Assembly: GCA_022837505.1 (NCBI GenBank)
Contig: JALHFZ010000058.1
Location: 1-13,647, forward strand
DNA: 13,647 nucleotides
From: Synergistaceae bacterium
Lineage (GTDB): Bacteria; Synergistota; Synergistia; Synergistales; Aminobacteriaceae
Direction of reading: 5' to 3'
Shown: positions 1 through 6,727 of the stretch, in pieces
Numbering within the stretch: position 1 is the first letter of the stretch
Layout: every line of letters starts with the position of its first letter
Position numbers and translations under genes: made by a program
Notes under the pieces: generated by a model
What the model saw: only the letters and a program-made list of their open reading frames with translations
Database searches by the model: none
Told to the model about the DNA's origin: nothing

Positions 1-470
1 AGCGCATCGGCGACCACGCCACCAACCTCGTCGAAATGTATCAGTTCCTTCAGGACCATAAGCTCAAGTTCTCCCCCAAGGCCCTCCACGGCCTCTCCCA
101 CAGGGAGATCGGAGATCATTCCGACGCCGTCTCCTATCTGGCCGAGGTGGCGGAGCCGATGCTTGACCGTATCCGGGGAATAACGGACGAGGAACTGCTC
201 ATGTCAGGAAAAGACCGCTTCGTCATGAAGGCGGGAGAACACAAGCTCCTCTATGCCCCCATCGACGAGGACGGCTGGCCCGTGGACAAGCGGGCAGCCC
301 GGCATGTGACCACTTTCCTGTCGATCCTCACGGTGAACAACATGGTCAATCCCGACCAGACCATCCTTGTGGAGGGAATCCCCTCCTACCAGGAGATAAT
401 GGCCTCGGGGATCGGCCCTCTCTTTCATAACCCTGCAGAGGCCCCGGCAGACCGAGTCTACTACGAATAA
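1..470 (+). CDS. C-terminal part of an unrecognised protein (5' end outside window)
   Basis: The open frame runs in from the left edge (first complete codon at position 3) and ends at TAA 468-470, giving about 155 residues of the C-terminus. There is an ATG at 36, but the frame stays open upstream of it with protein-like sequence, so I treat the gene as truncated by the window and not as starting there. The first visible residues, RIGDHATNLVEMYQF, resemble the helix motif of PhoU-type four-helix proteins, and a second IGDHSDAV sequence follows about 35 residues later. The rest (GEHKLLYAPIDEDGWPVDKR, then NNMVNPDQTILVEGIPSYQE) does not match a family I can name. There are no membrane segments in the visible part, so it is probably cytoplasmic. 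Codon use is GC-rich like most of the window. The gene converges on gdhA and ends 30 bases before a strong terminator. I assign no function; the PhoU resemblance is weak and may be chance. Confidence 0.75.
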   Translation, partial: RIGDHATNLVEMYQFLQDHKLKFSPKALHGLSHREIGDHSDAVSYLAEVAEPMLDRIRGITDEELLMSGKDRFVMKAGEHKLLYAPIDEDGWPVDKRAARHVTTFLSILTVNNMVNPDQTILVEGIPSYQEIMASGIGPLFHNPAEAPADRVYYE

Positions 471-499
471 AAAAGCCATGCCTTTGCTGATTCAAGAGC

Positions 500-542
500 A
501 AAAAGACCGGCCGGAGGGGATTCCCCTCCGGCCGGTCTTTTT
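500..542. terminator. Bidirectional rho-independent terminator between convergent genes
   Basis: A 20-bp perfect GC-rich stem (500-519 with 523-542) closes on a three-base loop. The outer end is AAAAA on the left and TTTTT on the right, so the hairpin has a U-tract when read in either direction. It lies 30 bases after the stop at 470 on the plus strand and 24 bases after the gdhA stop at 566 on the minus strand. It should therefore end both transcripts. Confidence 0.92.
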
Positions 543-565
543 GCTTTCCCCGTTTTCAGCTGACC

Positions 566-1843
566 CTACAGGAAAATACCTCTCATGCGGACTGCGTCGG
601 CCACTCTCTGAATTGCGGCCATGAAGGCAGCCCGGCGCATTTTGACGTTCTTCTCCTTCGCATAGCTCCAGACTCTTTCGAAATTGTCCTTCATGATCCT
701 GATGAGGCGCTCGTTGTACTCCTCTATGGACCAGAAGAATCCGCCAAGGTCCTGGCACCACTCGAAGTAGGAGCCGATGACTCCGCCGGAGTTGGCGAGG
801 AAGTCGGGGACGATGAGGATTCCCTTTTCGTCGAGGATGGCGTCCCCTTCAGGGGTGATGGGGCCGTTTGCGGCCTCAACGATGTACTTCGCCCTGACCT
901 TGTCGGCGTTCTTTCCGTTGATGACCCCTTCAAGGGCTGCCGGAATGAGAATGTCGCACTCGGCATAGAGCACTTCGGGAAGATCAAGCTTCTGGCATCC
1001 CTCGCAGGTGAACCCCTCAAGAAGGCGTTTGGGGTGGTTGGTCACGTGATCGAAGGCCTTCTGGATATCGAGGCCGTTCGGGGCAAAATAGGTCCCGGTG
1101 ATATCGCTGATGCTCACGACCTTCGACCCGGCCTTGACCATGGTGAGGGCCGCATAGGAACCCACGTTGCCGAACCCCTGGATGGCGATTTTCGCCCCTT
1201 CAGGGCTCTTTCCGAGATTTCTGAGAAGTTCGAGGGCGCAGGTGGCGACACCGTAGCCGGTGGCTGCGGTGCGGCCTTTGGACCCCCAAACCGGAACGGG
1301 CTTGCCTGTGACAATGGCAGGTTCGAGCTGGTTCTTCATCTTGCTGATGGTGTCCATGAACCATACCATCTCTGGTCCGCCTGTTCCGACGTCGGGAGCA
1401 GGAACGTCAGTCATGGGACCGATGACGGGGGCCATGCGGGCTGCCCAGGTGCGGGCGATCTTTTCCTTTTCTTTTTTCGAAAGCTCGAGGGGATCGCAGG
1501 ATACGCCGCCCTTTCCTCCGCCGTAGGGGATACCGGCGAGGGAGCACTTCCAGGTCATCATCATGCCGAGGGCCTCGCACTCGTCGAGGTTCACCTCGGG
1601 GTGGAACCGGACGCCGCCCTTGCCGGGGCCGACTGCGGATGAATGGAGCACCCGGTAGCCGTCGAAAACTCTGACGGAGCCGTCATCCATCTCAACGGGA
1701 ATGGAGACGCAGGTTCGCCGCTCGGAATGGCTGAGAATATCGATGAGGCCGTCTTCGAGCCCCATCTCCTCAGCTGCCCCATAGAAATTCTTTAAAGCGG
1801 TGTCGAGAAGCACATTAGAGGAAGTACGCCGTACTACTGCCAT
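566..1843 (-). CDS. gdhA: Glu/Leu/Phe/Val-type dehydrogenase, probably glutamate dehydrogenase
   Basis: Catalyses the reversible oxidative deamination of L-glutamate to 2-oxoglutarate and ammonia, in the cytoplasm, normally as a hexamer. The 425-residue length is typical. The substrate-binding and catalytic half carries GPGKGG (K75), TWKCSLAG (K99), PYGGGKGGV (K111) and APDVGTG (D151), the lysine and aspartate residues conserved in the family. The Rossmann half has GFGNVG (223-228), with an aspartate at the end of the next strand (VSISD, D247), which suggests NAD preference. EAANGP (323-328) is also typical. I chose ATG at 1843 because AGGAGGT at 1857-1851 sits 7 bases upstream. The longer frame starts at a GTG at 1852 that overlaps this ribosome site. 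The gene has its own leader and probably its own promoter, separate from the operon upstream. Leucine or phenylalanine dehydrogenase is the main alternative, but length and motifs favour glutamate. With the aminotransferase nearby it fits amino-acid fermentation. Confidence 0.95.
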   Translation of the reverse strand: MAVVRRTSSNVLLDTALKNFYGAAEEMGLEDGLIDILSHSERRTCVSIPVEMDDGSVRVFDGYRVLHSSAVGPGKGGVRFHPEVNLDECEALGMMMTWKCSLAGIPYGGGKGGVSCDPLELSKKEKEKIARTWAARMAPVIGPMTDVPAPDVGTGGPEMVWFMDTISKMKNQLEPAIVTGKPVPVWGSKGRTAATGYGVATCALELLRNLGKSPEGAKIAIQGFGNVGSYAALTMVKAGSKVVSISDITGTYFAPNGLDIQKAFDHVTNHPKRLLEGFTCEGCQKLDLPEVLYAECDILIPAALEGVINGKNADKVRAKYIVEAANGPITPEGDAILDEKGILIVPDFLANSGGVIGSYFEWCQDLGGFFWSIEEYNERLIRIMKDNFERVWSYAKEKNVKMRRAAFMAAIQRVADAVRMRGIFL

Positions 1844-1864
1844 TAAACACACCTCCTGTATAAT

Positions 1865-1880
1865 AACGGCTTATGCCGTT
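1865..1880. promoter_or_regulatory. Short inverted repeat in the gdhA leader
   Basis: AACGGC-TTAT-GCCGTT is a perfect 6-bp inverted repeat with a four-base spacer. It lies 7 bases upstream of the AGGAGGT ribosome site of gdhA and just downstream of the candidate promoter. It could be a repressor operator or a small mRNA hairpin near the ribosome site. The sequence does not say which. Confidence 0.3.
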
Positions 1881-1893
1881 TCAGACCATGAAT

Positions 1894-1921
1894 ATCATAA
1901 CACTCTTTATTGAAAGTACAA
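1894..1921 (-). promoter_or_regulatory. Possible sigma-70-type promoter of gdhA
   Basis: Read on the minus strand, TTGTAC (1921-1916) and TATGAT (1899-1894) are separated by 16 bases in an AT-rich stretch ahead of gdhA. The -10 box matches the consensus at five of six positions, the -35 only at three. Transcription from here would give a leader of about 45 bases that contains the hairpin at 1865-1880 and the AGGAGGT ribosome site. The call rests on position and -10 quality only. Confidence 0.35.
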
Positions 1922-2082
1922 ACTAAGAAAGAAAAAAATCACAAAATAGTTCAAAATGCCCACGACAAAGACCGACAATTTGCCATTCTGCATTCTGCAC
2001 TTCCGGTTTTGAGATCTATGCATCCCTGAGACTGCTGAAATCCCCCTTCCTCCGGGAATTATTCATGATCTGCCCCTCAAGA

Positions 2083-3012
2083 TCACCCCGGGAGCTTCCA
2101 CCTCCGTTTCCTGAGAAGGGTATCCATGTCCTCTGCGGGAGGGGCTGTTATCTTCCTGCCGGAGAGATCCGCAAGCTCCCCCTCCATCTCTCCGAAGCGG
2201 ATGGAAAAGCTGTGAAGCTGAGGGCGGCGTATCCCCCTCTTTCTCCATTTTCCGTTGATCTCCTCCGTGCCGTAGCGGATGTCGCCGAGGATGGGATGGC
2301 CGATGGAGGCCATATGCACCCGGGCCTGGTGGGACCGCCCGGTCACAAGATCGATCTCCACCAGGGATATATCCCCTCCCCCGGAGAGGAGGCGGTACCG
2401 GGTAAGGGCCTCTTTGCCCTCTTCGTCCACCCGCACGGTATTGGAAGCGGAGTCCTTCAGAAGGGGGGAGGCTATTTCCCCCTCCTTGCCGGGGACCCCC
2501 GCCACGATGGCGAGATAGGTTTTGCTTATCTCCCTTCGCCGGAAGGCATCCTGCAGTATCCGCAGGGTTACCCCCGAGAGGGCCACGAGGATGACCCCCG
2601 TAGTGTTGCGGTCGAGCCTGTGAACCGCGTAGGCCCGCTCCTCCTCTCCGGCGAGGCGGAGCATGTACTTCACCCGGTCGAGGACGTTGTCCTGATCCTT
2701 CCTGTCCGGCTGGACGAGAAGGTTCACGGGCTTGTTCACGGCCCAGAGCCTGGGATCTTCGAAGAGAAGGGGCAGCGTCCGCCGGAAGGCGAACTCTCCG
2801 GCGCTCTCCTTCGGGCTTTCCCACGGGACATAGAGCTCCTGCCCTCCCGCCACCCGAAGATCGCATTTGGCCTTTTTTCCGTCAAGGCGCACCGATCCCG
2901 TACGGATCCCCTTCATGACGACGCTCAGGGGAAGGCCCGGCCAGACGGAGCGGATGACCTTGTCGAGCCGCCGGCCGTCGTCCGAGGGAGAGATGGTTAT
3001 TTTACAGGCCAT
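2083..3012 (-). CDS. RluA-family 23S rRNA/tRNA pseudouridine synthase
   Basis: Isomerises specific uridines in rRNA or tRNA to pseudouridine, in the cytoplasm. The 309-residue protein has an N-terminal S4-like RNA-binding segment (about residues 12-62, including RLDKVI and VRLDGKKA), then the RluA catalytic domain. HRLDR at 131-135 holds the catalytic aspartate D134, followed by NTTG where many relatives have DTSG. LVTGRSHQARVHMASIGHP (222-240) is the second family signature, with GD after it. Layout and length match the RluC/RluD subgroup, but the target uridine cannot be read from sequence. The ATG at 3012 has GGAGGA 5 bases upstream, inside the 3' end of the yhaM-like gene. The two genes overlap by 11 bases, so translation is probably coupled. 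It is the last gene of the apgM operon. I see no clear hairpin terminator after its stop. Confidence 0.93.
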   Translation of the reverse strand: MACKITISPSDDGRRLDKVIRSVWPGLPLSVVMKGIRTGSVRLDGKKAKCDLRVAGGQELYVPWESPKESAGEFAFRRTLPLLFEDPRLWAVNKPVNLLVQPDRKDQDNVLDRVKYMLRLAGEEERAYAVHRLDRNTTGVILVALSGVTLRILQDAFRRREISKTYLAIVAGVPGKEGEIASPLLKDSASNTVRVDEEGKEALTRYRLLSGGGDISLVEIDLVTGRSHQARVHMASIGHPILGDIRYGTEEINGKWRKRGIRRPQLHSFSIRFGEMEGELADLSGRKITAPPAEDMDTLLRKRRWKLPG

Positions 3013-4036
3013 CGGTCTCCTCCCGCTTCCAGAACCGCCTCTGGGTTGACGGGTGATAGTCTGAGATCTCCCGCCCCTCCTCCATCTGGTCTGTAGCGTT
3101 CTTCCAGCAGAAGAGCCGGAAGTCCAGTTCGTCCGCGGCGCTCACTATCATTGCCTCGGGGGTTGCCGGAAGGACGGGCGAGCCGTACTCTCTGCATCCG
3201 TGGTGGCTCACGAGGATGTGTCCGATGGCGAGGGCTATCCCCTCATCCAGCCCGAACTCCCCTGCGAGGGCTGAGAAGGTGGTGTATCCGAGGACGATAT
3301 GATCGATGACTGTCCCTTTCACCGTCATCTTGAGCCCCGGGGGGATTTCATAGGACTCCATCTTTCCGATGTCGTGAAGGAGGGCCCCACCGATGGCGAG
3401 GGGGAGGTTCACCTCCATCCCGGTTTCGCTATAGGTGCGGGCGAGGGAGCGGGCGGTCCTCGCCACGGCGATGGTGTGTTCGAGAAGCCCTCCGACATAG
3501 GCGTGATGGTGGGATACCGCCGCAGGGCAGCTGCGGAAGACCTCCCACAGCCCCTTGTCGAAGAAGGCGAAGGAAAGAAAATCTCCCACCGGTCCGGCGC
3601 ATTCGGAGAGAAGCTCACGAAATTCCTCCTCAAGGCGGGCTTCGGGGATGGGAGACCGCTGGACATATTCATGGGGGGGATATTTTTTCTGATTGACAAA
3701 GGAGACTCCGTTGAAATTGTACTGGGTCTGCCCCCGGAACTCCGTTACCTGCCCCAGGAGTCCGAGGGTTTTTCCCTCCAGATCACGGAAAAGCTCAAAT
3801 TCAAGGGGCTCTGCCACCGTCACGGGCTTCTCCCCCCGGGCATCCCACCACTGGGCGTTCGACCAGATTTTGCCCTCCAGGGTGCCCTCCCGGTCCATTA
3901 GGGCGATATCCCAGTAGTTCTTTCCGTTTTTGTCCCTCCGGAGGGAGCTTCTTGATACCACCGCGAAGAGGGTGAACTTTCCGTCCCGCTCGAGAGAGCG
4001 GATCTCCCCGGTGGTCAGTATTTTCTTTTCTTCCAC
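3002..4036 (-). CDS. yhaM: OB-fold/HD-domain 3'-5' exoribonuclease, YhaM-like
   Basis: YhaM-type enzymes degrade single-stranded RNA (and DNA) from the 3' end using a metal-dependent HD domain. This 344-residue protein has the two-part layout of the family. An N-terminal OB fold (about 20-115) runs through FAVVSRSS, YWDIALMDREG and GKIWS. The HD domain (about 160-310) has SHHHAYVGGLLEHT (175-188), ALLHDIGK with the H221-D222 pair, DHIVLGY with H246, HILVSHHG (273-280) and a distal aspartate in ADELDF (D302). All expected metal ligands are present. The start is GTG at 4036, the only in-frame start after a stop; GAGGTG lies 5 bases upstream. It begins 29 bases after the apgM stop and its end overlaps the pseudouridine synthase start, so the three genes form one operon. 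The role in RNA turnover is inferred from the family; this group is best studied in Firmicutes. Confidence 0.9.
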   Translation of the reverse strand: MEEKKILTTGEIRSLERDGKFTLFAVVSRSSLRRDKNGKNYWDIALMDREGTLEGKIWSNAQWWDARGEKPVTVAEPLEFELFRDLEGKTLGLLGQVTEFRGQTQYNFNGVSFVNQKKYPPHEYVQRSPIPEARLEEEFRELLSECAGPVGDFLSFAFFDKGLWEVFRSCPAAVSHHHAYVGGLLEHTIAVARTARSLARTYSETGMEVNLPLAIGGALLHDIGKMESYEIPPGLKMTVKGTVIDHIVLGYTTFSALAGEFGLDEGIALAIGHILVSHHGCREYGSPVLPATPEAMIVSAADELDFRLFCWKNATDQMEEGREISDYHPSTQRRFWKREETDGL

Positions 4037-4065
4037 ACCATCACCTCATACATTTCAAAATAGTG

Positions 4066-5274
4066 CTACGCTCCGTATTTATCCAGCCGCCCGGCGTTGG
4101 CGAGCATGAGACCGAGGAGCTTATGCCCGGCCATGCGCCCTGCCGCGCCGATGCGGCATTCCCTTTCGCTGAAGCTTTTTGCGTCCCCCGACCGGACGAA
4201 GGGGCTTGAGAGAAGGAAGGGGGAGGGGTGCCAGGAGTGGGCGCTCATGGTGCTCGGCGTGCTGTGATCCCCCGTCACGGCCAGGACGTCGGGAGAGAGG
4301 GCGAGCAGGCGGGGCAGAAGGCCGTCCACGGTCTCCACCACCTCCCGCTTGGCGGAGAAATCGCCGTCCTCCCCCCGGCTGTCCGTATACTTCACATGGA
4401 TATAGAAGAAGTCATAGTTCTTCCACTCCCGCTCAAGGGTATCGAAAAGTTCCTCCAGGGTCTCCCCCGCCTTCGCCACATCCATCCCCACGAGACGGGC
4501 CAGCCCCTTGTACATGGGGTAGGTGGCCACCGCCAGGGAGCGGATGCCGTAGAGGTCGGGAAGAAGGGGGATATCGGGGGGGGAAGAAAAACCCCTGAGA
4601 AGGCAGCAGTTCGCTTCTTTTTCATCCTTCAGAACCTCCGCCGCTCTCTTGATGAAAGCATTGACGACAGCGGCGGTCTTTTCCCCCTCGGGCTTCCTTG
4701 CCTCCGCCCAGCGCATGGGAACCCCCTCCTGCTGGGGGTCGGCGTCGGCCACCTCTTCAGAGATCCCCTTTCCGGACAGGACCAGGACGAACCGGTGTTC
4801 CTTCCCCGGATAGAGCCTCACCGAGACGCCGTCAATTTCCTTTATGTTTCTTGCCAGCTTCTCTACGAGAAGGGCGCTCTTCTCCGTGGCGATGCGGCCG
4901 GCCCGGCGGTCGAGGATGATGCCTTTGCCGTCCTTGGTGCAGAAATTGCCCCTCGCGGAGACGTCTCCCCACCCCACCTCCGCCCCCACGCCGATGGCCT
5001 CGAGGATTCCCCGCCCTATGCTGCACTCCAGGGGGTCGTAGCCGAAGAGAGAAAGGTGCCCCGGTCCGCTGCCCGGGGTAATCCCCGCATCCACCATATC
5101 GAGGAGGCCGAGCTCGCTCCTCTGTGCGAGGCTGTCGAAATTGGGCTTCGCCGCCGCCTCAAGCTCCGTCATCCCCTCGGGGCCGGGGAGCCCGCCCAGA
5201 CCATCCATCACGAGAAGGACCATCTTCGTATCGTTTTTTCTAATGAGGGTCTTCAGAAGATCTGTTCTTTTCAT
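4066..5274 (-). CDS. apgM: 2,3-bisphosphoglycerate-independent phosphoglycerate mutase, archaeal ApgM type
   Basis: Interconverts 3- and 2-phosphoglycerate in glycolysis and gluconeogenesis, in the cytoplasm, by a metal-dependent phosphoserine mechanism of the alkaline-phosphatase superfamily. The 402-residue protein matches the archaeal-type enzyme, which is shorter than the roughly 510-residue GpmI. VMDGLGG (22-28) supplies metal ligand D24. TPGSGPGHLSLFGYDP (66-81) holds the likely phosphorylated serine S69. Later metal ligands are HVKYTDSRG (H293, D298), TGDHSTPS (D336, H337) and AHSWHPSP (H346, H349). I start at ATG 5274 because GGAGGTGA at 5290-5283 lies 8 bases upstream; the longer frame's GTG at 5286 sits within that site. 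First gene of the apgM, yhaM-like, rluA-like operon, divergent from the aminotransferase. A phosphonopyruvate decarboxylase-related paralogue is possible, but motifs and length favour the mutase. Confidence 0.92.
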   Translation of the reverse strand: MKRTDLLKTLIRKNDTKMVLLVMDGLGGLPGPEGMTELEAAAKPNFDSLAQRSELGLLDMVDAGITPGSGPGHLSLFGYDPLECSIGRGILEAIGVGAEVGWGDVSARGNFCTKDGKGIILDRRAGRIATEKSALLVEKLARNIKEIDGVSVRLYPGKEHRFVLVLSGKGISEEVADADPQQEGVPMRWAEARKPEGEKTAAVVNAFIKRAAEVLKDEKEANCCLLRGFSSPPDIPLLPDLYGIRSLAVATYPMYKGLARLVGMDVAKAGETLEELFDTLEREWKNYDFFYIHVKYTDSRGEDGDFSAKREVVETVDGLLPRLLALSPDVLAVTGDHSTPSTMSAHSWHPSPFLLSSPFVRSGDAKSFSERECRIGAAGRMAGHKLLGLMLANAGRLDKYGA

Positions 5275-5395
5275 AAAATATCTCACCTCCGCATAAATTT
5301 GTCGAAAGTTCCCGCTTTATTCTGCAAAACTCACCATATTTTATGTTATCATTTTCATAAAGGGTCCATACAATATTTCAAGGGGGTCTTCAAAG
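5275..5395. promoter_or_regulatory. Divergent promoter region between apgM and the aminotransferase
   Basis: These 121 AT-rich bases separate two genes transcribed away from each other, so both promoters should lie here. On the plus strand TATCAT (5347-5352) is a good -10 candidate for the aminotransferase, without a convincing -35. On the minus strand TTGAAA (5381-5376), 16 bases, then TATGAA could serve apgM. The two candidates overlap, which would make the promoters compete. Exact start sites are not established. Confidence 0.35.
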
Positions 5396-6607
5396 GTGAA
5401 ATTTTCCGAACGAGTACTCGCCATGCAATCCTCACCCGTACGGCGCCTTCTGCCCTACGCTGAAAAAGCGAAGGCAAAGGGGAAAAAGATATATCCGCTG
5501 AATATCGGCCAGCCGGATATCAAAACGCCTCCGTCCTTTCTCGAATCGATCCGCAATTTCTCCCAGGATGTCATAGCCTACGCAACCTCCCAGGGGAACA
5601 ACGACCTCCGGGATGCCATGAGCAGCTACTACAAGGAGTTCGACATCCCCTTCGAGCGGGAGGACATCATCGTCACCAACGGCGGCAGCGAGGCCCTTCT
5701 TTTCGCCTTCATGACCATCTGCGACCCCGGGGATGAAATTCTCATCCCCGAACCATTCTACGCCAATTATAACGCCTTTGCAGGGTGCGTGAACGTGAAA
5801 GTAGTTCCCATCACCACCAAAGCCGAAGAAGGGTTCCACCTTCCCCAGAAGGAGGAGATCGAAGCCCTCGTGACGCCGAGGACCAGGGCGATCCTCGTGG
5901 CCAACCCGGGCAACCCCACGGGGACGATCTATACAGCCGAGGAAATGGATGTCCTCGCCGACCTTGCAAAAAAACACGATCTCTACATCATTGCCGACGA
6001 AGTCTACCGGGAATTCGTCTACGACGGACTGAAGTACAAGAGCTTCGGCCATATGCCCGAGATCGCCGACCGGGTCGTCATCGTCGACTCCGTCTCGAAG
6101 CGGTACAGCGCCTGCGGTGCCCGGATCGGCTGCATCGCCTGCAAAAACAGGGACTTCATGGCCCAGGTGCTCAAGCTCGCCCAGGGGCGGCTGTGCGTCC
6201 CCACCCTCGAGCAGGTCGGAGCGACCGCCCTCTACAGCACCCCGAAGTCCTACCTCGAAGAGGTGAACAAGGAGTACCAGTCCCGGAGAAACACCCTCTA
6301 CAACGCCCTGAAGAAGATGCCCGGGGTGGTCTGCGCCGAGCCCAAGGGAGCCTTCTACGTGATGGTGAAGCTCCCCGTGGACGACGCCGAGAAGTTCATC
6401 ATCTGGATGCTCGAGGAATTCGACGTCAACGGCGAGACCGTCATGGCCTCCGCCGGCGAGGGGTTCTATGCCACCCCCGGCCTCGGAAAGCAGGAGTTTC
6501 GCCTTGCCTACGTGCTGAACAACGAAGATCTCGTGAAGGCCATGGATATCCTGAAGGCAGGCCTCGAGGCCTACCCCGGACGGATCGAGTCCGCCGTCGC
6601 CCAGTAG
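5396..6607 (+). CDS. Class I/II (fold type I) PLP-dependent aminotransferase, aspartate aminotransferase family
   Basis: Transfers the amino group of an amino acid to a 2-oxo acid, usually 2-oxoglutarate, with pyridoxal phosphate in the cytoplasm. The 403-residue length is normal. Family residues in order: NIGQPD (36-41), NGGSEA (95-100) for the cofactor phosphate, NPGNPTG (170-176), DEVYREF (D201, Y204), the PLP lysine in SVSKRYSACGARIG (K235, R243), and EFRLAY (R369), the arginine that normally binds the substrate carboxylate. The usual GWRIGY-type sequence after the lysine reads GARIGC here. The start is GTG at 5396, with a GGGGG-rich ribosome site 8-10 bases upstream. An ATG ten codons in would cut the conserved MKFSERV...SPVRRLLPYA N-terminus. 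Substrate is not readable; a catabolic role feeding glutamate to Gdh is inferred. Monocistronic, judging by the terminator right after it. Confidence 0.93.
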   Translation: MKFSERVLAMQSSPVRRLLPYAEKAKAKGKKIYPLNIGQPDIKTPPSFLESIRNFSQDVIAYATSQGNNDLRDAMSSYYKEFDIPFEREDIIVTNGGSEALLFAFMTICDPGDEILIPEPFYANYNAFAGCVNVKVVPITTKAEEGFHLPQKEEIEALVTPRTRAILVANPGNPTGTIYTAEEMDVLADLAKKHDLYIIADEVYREFVYDGLKYKSFGHMPEIADRVVIVDSVSKRYSACGARIGCIACKNRDFMAQVLKLAQGRLCVPTLEQVGATALYSTPKSYLEEVNKEYQSRRNTLYNALKKMPGVVCAEPKGAFYVMVKLPVDDAEKFIIWMLEEFDVNGETVMASAGEGFYATPGLGKQEFRLAYVLNNEDLVKAMDILKAGLEAYPGRIESAVAQ

Positions 6608-6627
6608 CCCCGTCCCTCCGCTCCCTT

Positions 6628-6658
6628 GCCCTTCCCGGTATACCGGGAAGGGCTTTTT
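6628..6658 (+). terminator. Rho-independent terminator of the aminotransferase gene
   Basis: GCCCTTCCCGG (6628-6638) pairs perfectly with CCGGGAAGGGC (6643-6653) around a TATA loop, and TTTTT follows at 6654-6658. It lies 20 bases after the aminotransferase stop and 70 bases before the CDC48-like gene, so that gene probably has its own promoter in 6659-6715, which I could not pinpoint. Confidence 0.93.
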
Positions 6659-6727
6659 GTGTTAGCATTACGGGGAGCAACTTCACATCCCAGGGAGAAA
6701 AACAGACCACGAAAGGAAGATTTCTGA

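Noticed and set aside
1984..1997. Tandem duplicate of CATTCTG between rluA and gdhA
   Set aside because: Two copies of a 7-mer are too few to call a repeat array, and no function is suggested by position.
1853..2082. Search for a small RNA, riboswitch or terminator in the rluA-gdhA gap
   Set aside because: Apart from the 1865-1880 inverted repeat and a candidate promoter, I saw no long stem, U-tract or conserved riboswitch-like sequence.
2065..3096. Long open frame (343 codons) on the plus strand opposite the pseudouridine synthase gene
   Set aside because: It mirrors a gene with clear RluA motifs, has proline- and arginine-rich low-complexity content, and shows no domain. It is a by-product of high GC codon use. 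The same holds for 1034-1642, 4228-5463 and 11229-12128 (+).
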